Shown here: piece after piece, positions 1 to 11,170 of the stretch
Layout: each line of letters opens with the position of its first letter
How positions within the stretch are numbered: the first letter of the stretch is position 1
Assembly: GCA_023014335.1 (NCBI GenBank)
Contig: JAECYW010000019.1
Coordinates: 806,001-870,000, forward strand
DNA from: Galerina marginata
Lineage: Eukaryota > Basidiomycota > Agaricomycetes > Agaricales > Galerinaceae
Direction: 5' to 3'
DNA length: 64,000 bases
The notes under the pieces: generated by a model
Told to the model about the DNA's origin: nothing
Database searches by the model: none
Seen by the model: only the letters and a program-made list of their open reading frames with translations
Position numbers and translations under genes: made by a program

Positions 1-860
1 CGGTGTCGCACTGCGAGGCTGCCGCATCGCAGATGCCTACATCTCCCCGTGTCATTCCCCGCAAGTGCTACGACGCCGACGCCAGCTCTTTCTTTCTGAT
101 GGCGACAATTGGCCGCTCAAGTACAAGGCCAAGGCTTGAACACCATCAATGCCAGCCTCTGTGCTCGCGATTGCAACAGCCACGTCGACAACTGTGTCGC
201 CGTCACTACACGGGGAGCTCCAGTATGTTGTGGAGCGTTCATCCAATGACCCGCGCCCAGATGGACTGCATTTGGACCGTGCTTCCACTTCATGTGAATT
301 CCGCTTTGTTTTACCTTCCTATTCTCTAGTTGAATGAAATCCAGGGTTGAATAAGTTATTAGAATTTTTTTTACTACATCACTGAGAGCAAGGCCTACAC
401 TAGCCAAGTTGAACTGCGCGGATATGGCGGCACCCGGGGTTGAAGTTGATCGACGAAGGGCCTGCAGAGGCGGGGGGAGGATGAACCACTGCTGCAGATC
501 CACGATAATCAAGTGGAGATAACACCTTTGTCTCCCGGTGCAGATAACCCTCCAGACGACGAGGATGAGGACTAGGACAACCTGCTGGACATGGGAAGCA
601 AAACGGGTCAAACATTCGACGAATCAATGAAGGAAAAAATCAATATCTTACGGGATTTTTTGGGTGGCCGCAATTACCAAATCCAGTTTCGTGATGGCCG
701 TATGTTGCAAGCACTCGAACGTGAAGGGGCAGGCCTCTTACGGATGGCGAAAGCGTCTCTGAGCAAGGAGAAGAGGGAGCAACAAGCAGTGCGATGTTTA
801 CCGTTCCAGAGCCGCACGTTCTGATTCCAACACCTCTGACCGCGGACCCAGGACCGTTGA
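1..860 (+). pseudogene. Decayed fragment of an agaricomycete repeated hypothetical ORF
   Basis: No continuous gene can be read. Short coding-like pieces sit in different frames. One, at about 139-252, is Cys-rich and ends at a stop. The best piece, about 591-824, has an FDESM..INILRDFLGG start and an ALEREGAGLLRMAK motif, followed by SKEKR. That motif resembles one I recall from short, highly repeated hypothetical proteins of agaricomycetes that often lie near transposons. The DNA just upstream (about 545-575) codes for an acidic DNPPDDEDED-like run that fits the same family. No start, intron pattern or terminal repeat was found. The family assignment rests on memory of the motif and is uncertain. 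The fragment may also continue to the left of the window. Confidence 0.35.
63..63. other. Window edge note
   Basis: The first gene-like sequence touches the left edge, so coding sense before about base 340 cannot be judged. A reading through the first 130 bases is open in one frame but shows no motif. Confidence 0.2.
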
Positions 861-1166
861 CAGCAAGAATGTTCTTTGTTTAGAACTCGTTGGCCCGCAC
901 CGCCAGTCAGATGAAAGCCTCAAACAACTTTACAGAGCCTTTTTGTTCACATGAGGAGGCATCGTGTTTCTGAACAGACTGGGAACATGCTCCTGGATTA
1001 TGACTTGCAAGGCTACTTATGCGTCTGTCAATCCGACGTCAATCTCCGAGCCATGAGGCAGTGCTCGCAGACTGCCCAAACGCACGAATCCTAACCCGCA
1101 TGAAATCGATGAGTTCCTTCCTCCTTTCTTACCCCCACTTCCCGTAAGCAAACTGCACCGATTGCC

Positions 1167-3305
1167 ATGGCACTTGCACGACCTCTCCCACACGACTCGC
1201 CTTCTACCGAACAATTTTCTACCGACAAGCAACCTTTGCTCGATACGCCCGAGAGGGAACGGCATGCTCAATTACCCCCACCCCACAGTGGGCTTAATTG
1301 GAAATCGGTCCCGAAACTTGGGCTCGCCCTTATTCTGGCCGTGTTCTACGTTGGGTTTTGCTTCATTGTCCAATATCGCGTTGTCCCGATTGGTGGAACT
1401 GGTGTCCTGGGTCTTCCCTTCGCTCACTGTACGCAGTACTCTAATACGTCGTCACTCTGACTCCTCAACTTGAACGTTCTCTTCCAGTCAGTACCGAGTC
1501 TGGCATCACATCCGTAGCTATTTTGATTGTCTATGTTGCGTTGTGGCCTATAAAGAGCGTCCTAGATGAGATCAGGGTACGTCTGATTGTTCAGTTTCAT
1601 CTACACAGGCCTAAACTCTGTTTTTCCTTGTAGTCTGAAGAATTTTTTCGGCTTCTGCGCATTCATCCCAACGGACTTCCTCTGGATAGCGTCAATGCAG
1701 TCTCAGCTCCAACTAATGGGGCATTCAGTATCTTTTTGGCAACCATCCACCGCCATTGCTCGCCTCTCCTCACATCCACGCTTGCAATCACACTCGTAAT
1801 AACAGCAACCTCCTCACTTGCTCCTGCTTCTTGTAAGCCCTCGCCAGTCACTTCTCGAGAGAGGGCATAACTTGAAACCTTTTCTTCTTTCTATCAGTGA
1901 ACGCGCAGTCGATCTGGATTGACGTAGATGATCCCAACTTCCGAATAGGTACCATAAACAACACTCAAGAGATAAGCGTGTGCGTTATACATATTTTCTG
2001 TAGTGCAGAAACCTCATTTCCACAATAAATGGCAGAAACAATGAAGGACAACTCTACGAGGAGGCGGCAGCGATGTCTTGGGTCGAGAACACTCTTAATT
2101 TCACAAACGCCTACTACAAGGTTGCAAGCAGTGAAGACGACCTCCTCGGCAGTGAAGACGACCCCTTCGGATACATTGTACCCTTTCCGCCTGGGTACAA
2201 TACTGCGATGCGAGCTTACTGGACTACAGATATCGTCGTCTTTAACCCCTCATGCAGTTGGCAGACCACAAACATGACAGGAATCGTAGATGTTAGCACT
2301 GGCACTAACGCGGGAGTAGTCCAGGGCCAGGACTTACTGTACTGGAATGTAGCGCTGCTACCTGAAACAAACTCGTCTTTTGTTTTGTCAGTGTATAGTG
2401 ATGACTTTGGTAGGCCCTAACTATTGTGTCCACGTCATTTGTGTATTAACTTGCGGTTAGTATCAAGCCCTTCGAGCCCCCCAAAAGTTACAGCTACCAT
2501 CCCATCGATCATGGGGGACCCCCCTACTTTGGATGGTTCTGTAGTTTTCATCGTATCTCAAGTTCCAGCGCAGGCTTATAATGCCATAAATATGTCCGCA
2601 CTACCGACGCTCCAATTCTCCAACGGAAACGTCCTTGCGTTTCTCAGGTGCTTTCCACATGCCTCTATTCAGACGCGTCAGGTTCGGGCCACTGGAAATG
2701 GAATTCTCACATTAGGGCAGACCCAACAACGTCAAGGAAATCTTGACATAGATCAAGTTACTTCTCTCCTCAGTCGTGTATTGCTTCACTTCCCGACCTC
2801 CTCAGGTCCAGTCATCGGTTATGTCAATTCAGCAGCTATGATGATTAAGCTCCTGTTCGGCAACAACTTTAAAGGCTTCGGTCCAGGCAGCACCCCACCT
2901 GCCCCCCTTGCCAACAGTACTGCAGTGTACAAACTGGTCATTCAGTCAGCAATGAAGACCTTTTTGTCAGGCGTGATTGGCACGTCCAATGTACCAGGAG
3001 GCTTCGCTGCGGAGCAGCTTGCTTTCAGCTCGTCTTTGGGTCATGTAATCTCGTCTGCGATTTTGTTTGCACTCCTCATAATAGCTTTGGTGGCAGCACA
3101 GTATAGGAAGGGAAGGGATGCGTTTACCCTCATTCATGTTGCCGCTGCGCTGGAGGGCTCGGATGTGCCAAAGGAGTGCCTGCAAATGAGGCAGTCGTCT
3201 GGTAAGGGGAATGGAAAAATGGTGCAATTGGTCCCGAACGACAATACAGAAGTAGAGATGATAGTTCTTATTAAATCAGAGAAGGATGAAAGTGTAAGCA
3301 CTTAG
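1167..3305 (+). CDS. Multi-pass membrane protein of unknown function, 616 aa
   Basis: Six exons fit: 1167-1428, 1488-1576, 1634-1832, 1898-1979, 2036-2409 and 2461-3305, summing to 1851 nt (617 codons with stop). All five introns are GT..AG and 51-65 nt long. The N-terminus is polar and Pro-rich. A hydrophobic segment follows near residue 55 (LGLALILAVFYVGFCFIV), then a second near residue 100 (VAILIVYVALWPI) and a weaker third near residue 155. A clear C-terminal membrane segment (ILFALLIIALVAAQYRKG) is followed by a tail of about 65 residues. The long central part, from about residue 175 to 535, has several N-x-S/T sites and probably lies outside the cytosol. I do not recognise the family, although proteins of this layout are common in agaricomycetes. 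The ATG at 1167 is chosen because the frame upstream is not conserved-looking. Confidence 0.75.
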
Positions 3306-4403
3306 ATGGTACTATCATAGTTGGGTAGCTGCGTGCGTGCAGGGACCGATAAATCAATGGAGTAGCTACTTTGCTTGTGGGCCATTAAATGGCTGGTACG
3401 AGTCCATATTTTTTATGCCTTGGTTGGACAAATCGGACGAACACATTGGTGGACTGGGACGTTAAATATGAATTGAGCAGGAAGAATAAATCAAGTACTA
3501 AAGGCAAAGGCAGATTGGATGTTCAGTTCATTTGGGCTCTAGTAACTCACTGACTGTTGTAAGTGGCAATGATACTTGTGGTGTACAAAAGTGTCGGGAC
3601 CGGAGGCTGAGAGAAGGCGTAGGAGCTTGCATCGAGTTCGCGTTCAGATTCGGAGTTGGATTCACCGGTGCGAGGGATGGGGAAGAGGGACGTGTCAGAG
3701 AGCTGATGAAAGGGTGGCGGCACCTGTTGCGCTCATGTTCGTGCTTGTGCTTGCATGCGCTATGGTGAGTTGGGGTGACAGCTGCTTCTTTGGCCTTTTC
3801 TGAAGCTCGTTGGGCGTGTTTTGTCTGCCTATCACGCTCGCGACAGTGGTCGCAAGTCTTCCATCTATCATGATTTAAATTTTATTGCCAAACTTTATAA
3901 TGTAATTATTTTAAGAATAAAGGCAACTCTAGAACTTGATTGGCAATTCGGTATGGCACCAAGCCTTTGAGCATATACGGGGAAGCTTCAGGAGTGTTCG
4001 AATCTTAGAGAGGTGTAGTAGACGAGTGTAGGAATATGGTGCTATAAGCTATGTAAAGGTATTCAACATGTTCCCAAAAGCTGGAAATGTCAGTGCGGGG
4101 GAGAGCTGGGTCAGCTTGCCATTGCAGACGGCATTGCGTGCATGTAGAGTACTTGGAGTAATAATAAGGTAAAAGTGAGAGGCACGAAGAGCGGGACCAG
4201 AATTGTGATCAGGGTCCTTCCTCCTTTGTGTCGCGGGAACAATTCCCGGTCGCCCTCGTATGCTTTTTGCAACAAACGTTCACCAGAGCCCGTCAAAGAG
4301 CCTCTCCTCCTTGACCATGCCTCTGGCCTCATAACAGCCCCACCTCAAACTATACCCGGCCACATCCTCGTCTCTAACCAGTAGAGACGACACCGACGAA
4401 CCC
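3306..4403. other. Intergenic stretch
   Basis: This is the space between the membrane protein gene and the Ser-rich gene. It includes AT-rich DNA around 3875-3925 that could hold the 3' end signals of the first gene. Open frames around 3532-3803 lack domain-like composition, splice continuity and any recognisable motif, so I do not call them genes. The last 300 bases probably contain the promoter and 5' leader of the 4404 gene. Confidence 0.5.
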
Positions 4404-7400
4404 ATGGCCACCCTTCGTTCGCCCAGCTCGCCCCCGTCTATACCCCCCAACTCGAAAAAGGGCGTTTTTTCATCCTCAACCTCGCGCCGTCCATCGACGA
4501 GCAGCGTCGCCGGGGGTATCAGCACACAGGGGATAGGATACTCTCCAGGCTCGTCCACCGCGTCTCCATCTCCAAGCACTCCTGCAGGCTCAGGAATTCC
4601 AGCTTTCCGCACCCTACGCTCGCTTTTGCCCTTTGGACCTAGTGGTGGTGGTAGTAAGAATGCCACTCCTACATCTGCGTCCACGTCCGCCTCGGGTTCC
4701 CCGAACACGTCGAGGAGCCCGTTTGCCAATTTTGGTTCGGTCAGGAAGTCGATGACTAGAGACCGCGAGCGGAAGACGTCCCTCTCGAACGACGCTCTGA
4801 CCCCAGTCATAGCCATCGAAAGATCTCCTGGACCTGTCGCAGACGACACACCCATCCGGCGGTCTGCCTCTCTATCAAGGATAGAAAAGCCACTCCCGAG
4901 GGAACCCGGCTTCGACGGTCTATCCAGCCCACTCAACGACTCTAATTCTAATTCGTTATCTTTCTCTTCTGGTACGTGTATCCTACGCTCTCAGCAATCA
5001 TCCTAACCGACGCTAAACCACGTCAAACAGGCTTCCCACTCCGCACACCCTCACCAGGCCCCCCACTCTCCGCCGAGCTCTCAACCATCATCGAAGCTGA
5101 CAGCTCAGGGGTGTCCAAGAACCTCCCTGACCCCATCCCACACCCACACCCACACCCACACACGCACTCGCGGTCCTCCTCCCCCCCGCGCATCGTCGTC
5201 CGCGACACCCACGCGCGAAGGCAGAGCTCCAGCGGCCATCCCAATCCCAATGTCGCACCGCATTCGAGTCTGCACCACCACCGGCACACGAGCTCCGCAG
5301 AATTTGATTTAGACGCAGACAATTCCGCCCTCCTCGACCTGTCAACGAGCGATGTGGCGGACCAGGTCCGCGATGCCCTGCGAAAGAGCACCGCGTCGTC
5401 CTCCACCTCAGGCGAGGAATGGCGTCATGCGGATAAGGCAGTCGTCATTGACGTTGACGAGCACCACCAGCATCTGGAGGAGGCGGATAGGACGTTCAGC
5501 TTTGACGCTGTCGACCCTGATCTTATAGCTCTCCTGAGCCCCAACTCCGCCTCCGCCTCAGCCTCGGGGTCCAAGAACGCCTCCTCCCACTCCATCAACC
5601 GCGCCCCCAACGCCATCGCCAACGCCTCCTCCGCGTCCCCAACAACACCCACCTTCCCGCCCTCCCCCGCCTCCGCCTCCGCCTCTCCCTCGCGCCTCCC
5701 GCTCGCACGTGCTAGACAATCCTCCTCTTTCCTGCCCAGACTACGCTCGTCCCACTCGAACTCGAACTCAAATTCCCCAACCCCTTCTCCGACCTCCCCG
5801 CAGTTTTCGGTGGTAACTGCATCGTCGCCTACCACCCCGTCCTTGTCTGTGTCAGCAAGAAGCGCGACCACACCCAAGGCGTCTCCAGCTAATGGGAATG
5901 TTCAACCTCAAAGGACCCCGCCTCGTGCACCGGCCATTGCAGTCAACGGGGACGACTACACCCCCACCTCACCTGGCCCTGGCCCTGCACCCAGCCCCGG
6001 CCCCGGCCCCGGTTCTGCACTTGCCCTAGCATCCGCGCCGACGTCCACCCCCGTGTCCCGGCGCACCCTAAACCTTCCCCGTTCATCGAGGATGTTCAGC
6101 CCTTCCTCCTCCTCTTCCTCATCTGCGTCTGCGTCTGCGTCTGCGTCGAGGACGAGTAGGGTATTCGGCGGGTTGATGTCTCCGCGGGGCAATAGCAGTT
6201 CTGCAGGCGACGGGACGCCTCTGGGTTTAAACCATACCCCCAATTCTAATTCTACTCCCAACCTGAACGCGAACGCGAAGCCCGCGCGGCTGGCTACGCG
6301 TACGCTGCGCCAAGTCATGCTCGGCTCTGGCTCTGGTTCTTCTTCAACTTCGAGTAAGACGAAAGAGCGTTTGTCTGTAGGGGCGGGGGCAGGGCAGGAG
6401 TATGAGTCTGCTCCCGAGTCTTCACCCTCCGGCATGGGCACGGGTATGAGCATGAGCATGAGCTTAAGCCGCGGCTCGCTCGACTCTCGACGCCCCCCGA
6501 CGTCCGCCTCCGCCTCGTTAGCGAACGAGCTCGGGATCGGCATCGGGTTGGGCAGGCCTTCGTTGGAGCTCAGGAGGGGCTCTTTCGATTCGCGCACTTA
6601 CGCGCGGGGTACTGCCAGTGCCAGTGCGAGCGCCAGTACGAGCAGCACCGCTAGAGGGAGAGAGCGCGACTACAACCACAATGGGTACCCGTATTCCTCC
6701 CGTAGCTCGACTTCGCCGGAACGTACCGTACTGACCAGGAGCACCACGACCACCACGACCACCCCTACGACGGAGGCAGAGGCAGAGGCGGAGAACGAGT
6801 CTTCGCCTGAGGTGCCGTTTGAAGAGCCGTTTGGGCTTTATCGCTCTGCCTCAACCTCCGCCTCAGCGTCTGCGAATGGAAGACCGTCCTTCGACGGGAT
6901 CAGTCATCCAGGCTCCTCCGCGCGACACCGCGACCGCGATCGCGAGCGTGAAAGAGAAAGAGAAAAACGCCCACCACCTGTAGTAAGACTCCCCGACGAC
7001 GCACGCGCCTCCACCCCGACCTCTACCTCCCGTGGCCCGCCGACTGGGCGGGTTAGGAAGAGGAGTATGAGCGTGCAGGAAAGGTTTGCGAGGGGGCGGT
7101 ATGGCGGTATTGGAGGCGGTGCTGGTGCTGGTGGGATGGGAACTAACGACGCGCCGAGGCCGGGGAGCAGCTTGTCGGTGCATGGGGGAGGCGGGCGGGG
7201 GATGAGGGGGGCTGGATTTGGGTTGGATGGTGGTGGCAGTGGCGGAGGAAGTGGGAATGGGCAGGAGAACGGAGCTGGCCCTGGGGCTGGACCGGGGCCG
7301 AAGATGGAGTGGTTAGGCCCGAGGACGGCGAAGGCTTTTAGGGCTGCTGGGTTGTTGGATTTCGAGAAGGAGAAGGAACGGGACAGAGAGAGGGAATGGG

Positions 7401-9040
7401 AGAGAGAGAGGGATGGAAGTGATACGACGGAGAGGCTGCGCGATATGAGCGGCGGGGTGCCGTCGCCCTCTCCGCTCGGCTCTGGCTTGGGCACGGGAGG
7501 AGCAGGTCCAAGTCCAGGCTCGGTGTCTACGCTCGCGCTGAACCGCTACGGCTCGTTCCGTAGCACGTCGGAGTATAACCCCAGCCAGCACGCTCGTGCG
7601 CTCTCGCGCATGGCGTTCTCTGAAGCTGGCGGTGGGTCGGGGGCGGTGGCGGGGCGGAGGGGCAGCGGGTCGTTCTCTGCTTATGGCGGCGGGGGTAATT
7701 TTGGTGCAGGAGGTGGTGCAGGAGGAGGAGGGTCGCAGTACGGCGGGTATGGGCACGCGGGGCTGATGGAGAGCCCGACGTTCACTGTATCCAGCGGGAG
7801 CAGGGATAGGGATCGGGATCGGGATCGGGACACGCCCAAGTCGACGGTGTCTACTGCCCCGACGAGCGTGTCGGACTTTGGGTATCTCGGTCGGGACCGG
7901 ACAGAGCGAGAGCGGGACAGAGACAGAGATGAGATGCGCGACCTCAAAGAACGCCACGCGAACGAAATGGGCGCGCTCATATCCGCGCTGTCCGACTCGC
8001 AGCGCACAGCGCGCGTGCTGCGGGAGGAGAACGGGCAGCTGCGGGAGAGGCTGGATCAGGCGCTGGGGGTCGTGCAGGAGAATGGGGAGCTGCGGCGCGC
8101 GTTTGAGAGTGTTGAGCGGGAGTGTGTGGGGTTGAGGAGGGAGATGAGCGCGTTGCGGGGGGCGAGGGTGCATGCGCATGCGCATGCGCCTGGGTTGGCG
8201 CCGAGCTGGAGTGGGAGTAGTGCGACGACGAGTGGGGGGTTCAGGACGCCGGTTCCGAGGCCGGGGAATAGTAGTCCTTTGGTTATGGATTCGACGCCGA
8301 GCTTTATTCATCGACAGGAGGAAGAGGAGGATGGGCGGGAGGAAGAGGAGCTGTTCAGTGATACTATTATCATCCACGACAGTATAGACGACGACGACGA
8401 CGCGTATCTGGGCGACGGGAATGCTGGGCTATCAGCCAGTGCTGCCCGACAAGCGTCCGAGTCGACGCCGCCTATCAAGAGACGGTTGAGCGACTGCTCG
8501 TCAATTTTCCCGATACCGCCGTCGAATATGACCATGCTTCTGCATGAAGACTCAACCTCGAATTTGGCCATGGGGAGCAGTAACAGGAGCAGCGCGGACG
8601 CCGAGCAGTCGCAGTTCCACTTCTCCTCGTCCTCGCCATTGCCCCAAAACCGCCACCACCAAGCCACGTTCTCCAACTCCAAGCCGATCGCGACACCCCA
8701 GCCCAAGGCCCTGTCTCTCACGCGTCCCCACGTCCTATCCCACTCTCCCTCTCCGCCAGTGACGTACCGGAACTTCGCTGGTCCTGGCGCCGGCCACGCG
8801 CATAACCAATCCGTCGCGTCGACAACGAGCATCTCGCCCACGACGGCGAATTTTTCGATGGTGACTGGGAGCCCTGGGAGTCTTTTCCTGCGGCCTGAGC
8901 ATGAGCTTCTGTTGGGAGACATGGAGTCGCTGGACCTTGGCGTGCGCGGTGCCGATGGCGATGTCGATGGCGACGGTGAGGGTGAGGGTGAGGGTGAGGG
9001 TGATGATGGGAATAAGGTACCTGGCGAAGACGGGTGGTAA
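4404..9040 (+). CDS. Very large Ser/Gly/Arg-rich low-complexity protein with one coiled coil, 1525 aa
   Basis: Two exons, 4404-4971 and 5031-9040, are joined by a 59-nt GT..AG intron and sum to 1526 codons. Almost the whole protein is low complexity: Ser-Ala and Ser-Gly repeats, poly-Pro/Ser, His-Pro repeats near 5137-5165 and glycine-rich runs near 7100-7290. RD/RE dipeptide runs occur near 6930-6970, 7370-7420 and 7800-7930. The only clearly structured part is a heptad-like helical segment at about residues 1150-1235 (nt about 7921-8175), with ERHANEMGALISALSDSQ and later LREENGQLRERLDQAL, typical of a coiled coil. The end is acidic with a GEGEGEG run. The layout suggests a scaffold or phase-separating protein, but that is inference. 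The DNA is GC-rich and creates long antisense open frames, which are not genes. Confidence 0.8.
5128..5166 (+). repeat. CACACC microsatellite inside the Ser-rich gene
   Basis: The tract repeats cacacc/cacaca units in frame and encodes an alternating His-Pro/His-Thr run. It is one of several in-frame simple repeats in the gene. Others are tctgcg units near 6121-6147, gggatc units near 7807-7830, and ggtgag units near 8975-9002. Confidence 0.7.
8974..9003 (+). repeat. GGTGAG hexanucleotide repeat near the 3' end of the Ser-rich gene
   Basis: About four to five ggtgag units encode the Gly-Glu alternation in the acidic C-terminus. Being in frame, length changes would alter the protein by whole residue pairs. 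Confidence 0.7.
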
Positions 9041-9779
9041 AATCATGGGTATCGTGTATGCCCTGTCTAGATCTATCTATCTATCTATTCGTGCGTTTTT
9101 TTGGTTTTATGTGCGGCTTTTGGCTTGCTTTTCCTTCGTTTGTTTACATTTATCATACTTACCGTTTGCCATTTATCATTTACCCTATACCGACTGTCTT
9201 TTAGGCGGGTATAACTTGGAATTGTACATTATTTACTCTATTATCGTCGTTGTCGCATCATCATTACTACTTACGATTGTTTCTGGGCCTATGACAGACA
9301 TCACATTTGCTTTTCCCTTTCGTCTTCTCATTGAAATATTGAGTCACCAAGGCTGAAATGGATGCACGGTTTCTAAATTATCTTCTACACATTTCGATCC
9401 AACTCGATTTTTCGTTGCCAACTTTTACTCGTTGCTCGGGGCAGTAAAGCCAGTTCAACTCCAGGTTTGCCCAAACCAGCTGTAACAATCTGGCAATGGC
9501 TTAATATAATATTGAACATCATCATCACATTGTAGCGAGGAAACCCTCTGGGTTCTTGTTTGGGAGGGACCGGTCACCGGTCTAATCACATTGGGTATTT
9601 GACTGTTTACGACAAGTAGAAGCACTGGGTATGTTCGAATAGATAGGAAGGCATTTTTGGCTCGGGGTATTAGCGTGCGCCTCCAACCACTTTCACGGCA
9701 TCCCCTACAATTCCGTTGTTTCTGCCAAAAAAAAATTCGATCACGGTCGGCCATTGTTACAAGACCCCTGAGAAATTAC
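9041..9779. other. Intergenic 3'-to-3' region with a CTAT microsatellite
   Basis: The plus-strand Ser-rich gene and the minus-strand small secreted protein gene converge here. A short ctat repeat lies at about 9072-9089. A palindrome-like ggaccggtcaccggtc lies near 9568-9583. I see no coding signal; the open frame on the minus strand at 9455-9754 has no recognisable features. Confidence 0.5.
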
Positions 9780-10367
9780 TTACGAGTTGACAAGGCTTAC
9801 TACACTTCCTAAGTTGCTTCTGTGAATAGTAATAATCGGTGAGACCACTACAGTGAATGCGACGGAATAGACACTTACGGGGCTCCTGAGATCGTTTGTC
9901 CTGCGCCATTCACAACTTTGCTCGCAATAGAGCCTACTCCACTGTTGATCAGTGATAATGCAGAACCCGCTTTATACAAGCCTGCGCTACGAGGGGAAAA
10001 AATGTCAGCAAGAACTCTTAGTACAACTTCAAGCGAGGACGACCAACTCAGTATGCACAGCGCCTGCCTGGAGCCCACTACCGACTCCACTCGTTATAGG
10101 CTTGATGATTTTCCCGAGAATCCCAGCTAAACCTCCTAGTAGGCTTTTTTTCGAAGCAATACTACTTGAAGCGGCACTGCTGACGCGTCGAAGGGGGGCA
10201 CCGGAACGAGGTGCGATCGTTTCATCGACAACTTGGACAGCCGCGTTGGTAGTACCAAGTGCCTGCCCCGTTGGTTCCAGAGGCTCGGGGATCGGAGCGC
10301 CTGATGCGGTCTTGGAGGCAGCGAACGTGAGGGTAACGAGCGCGACAATCTTCTTGAAAGACTTCAT
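9780..10367 (-). CDS. Small secreted protein, 142 aa
   Basis: Three exons on the minus strand, 10367-10082, 9981-9879 and 9819-9780, sum to 429 nt (143 codons). The N-terminus MKSFKKIVALVTLTFAASK is a classic signal peptide: basic start, hydrophobic core, then small residues. The mature part is short and poor in Cys. It has a Gly/Ile-rich helix-like centre (LLGGLAGILGKIIKP), a Ser-rich stretch, and a similar tail (SGVG..INSGVGSIASKVVNGAG), so the centre and tail look like diverged internal repeats of an SGVG-containing unit. I do not recognise the family. Small secreted proteins of this kind are common in agaricomycetes. An alternative donor at 10064 would give a different second junction; the chosen one keeps the frame. 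Confidence 0.7.
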
Positions 10368-11170
10368 CTAAAGAACGGCGTTTAATACGGGTAGGCAGTC
10401 ATTAGTAGTATGGGGGGGGAGAAAAGCGTACATTGAATGGTCGAAGAGTAGTGGACAACAAGCTGTGAGTGGTTGGGGAAACCTTTGGAGCCTGGCGATA
10501 CGAATTCCTCACCCGGGGTTTTATAGGAGGAGGCCTGGGAGGTGCTGAGCTCTAAATATTGGACTTGCAATTAATTTGGCAGATATTAAAAATGAACGAT
10601 CGCGCTAGCGCAGAGGAGAGCCGAAAGTGAGAAGCAGGCGCTTACTTGAATAGGAAGAATGTAGCGACTGGCTTGAACGAAAATGCCGCTATTGACAGGA
10701 TGAAGGAGGCAAAAATCAGGCTGACAACTCGAATAAATGGAGCCAGGCGAACAAGATATGAGCTGGTCTTCTAGACTGGTTATTTAACAATGCAGCCTAC
10801 TCCAGATATGGGATTACCGACTTTCGAATGCTTGTGAACCACGCCTTTTCCTGAGCGGTGTCAGAGATTGGTGGAATAGGCGTGGAAGTTAAGCAAACAA
10901 ATTCGGTGCGCTTTGTTTATGCACGAAGCGGCGCAGATCTAGAGGAGAACCGAGAAGGCGGCGCTTCCATGAACAGGAAGAATGTGTCTAGTTTGATGGA
11001 TTACGCCACGGTCGACGGGAAGGAAGAGAGAAGTAGGCAGATCACTCGAATATGGGAATTCGGAGCGAATAAAATGTAAGAGTCGAGGATTTTTCTTCGG
11101 ACCGGTTATCGGTCCACAAGGGAAGGCTACCAAAAAGTAAGGAAGCGAATCAGCCTCGGGCCCATTCCAG
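10368..11170. repeat. Upstream region holding a diverged tandem duplication
   Basis: Two blocks about 330 bases apart resemble each other: about 10600-10800 and about 10930-11115. Both carry a gaggaga-ccga block, ggcgctt-c-tgaa-aggaagaatgt, then actcgaata-atgg, and a -ac(t/c)ggttat element. Homology is interrupted by many small changes. The part next to 10367 (10370-10570) should contain the promoter and leader of the small secreted protein gene, with a ttttatag motif near 10521 as a possible TATA. No gene is recognisable. Confidence 0.45.

Noticed and set aside
3532..3803. Two overlapping frames of 75-78 codons
   Set aside because: They overlap in different frames, lack family motifs and show no splice partners.
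5023..8922. Long open frames on the minus strand opposite the Ser-rich gene (up to 354 codons)
   Set aside because: They are Arg/Pro-rich shadows of GC-rich low-complexity coding DNA, start at arbitrary places, have no motif and no intron logic.
8974..9003. GGTGAG repeats as possible telomere-like sequence
   Set aside because: They are in frame inside an exon and encode Gly-Glu; they are not the fungal telomere unit.
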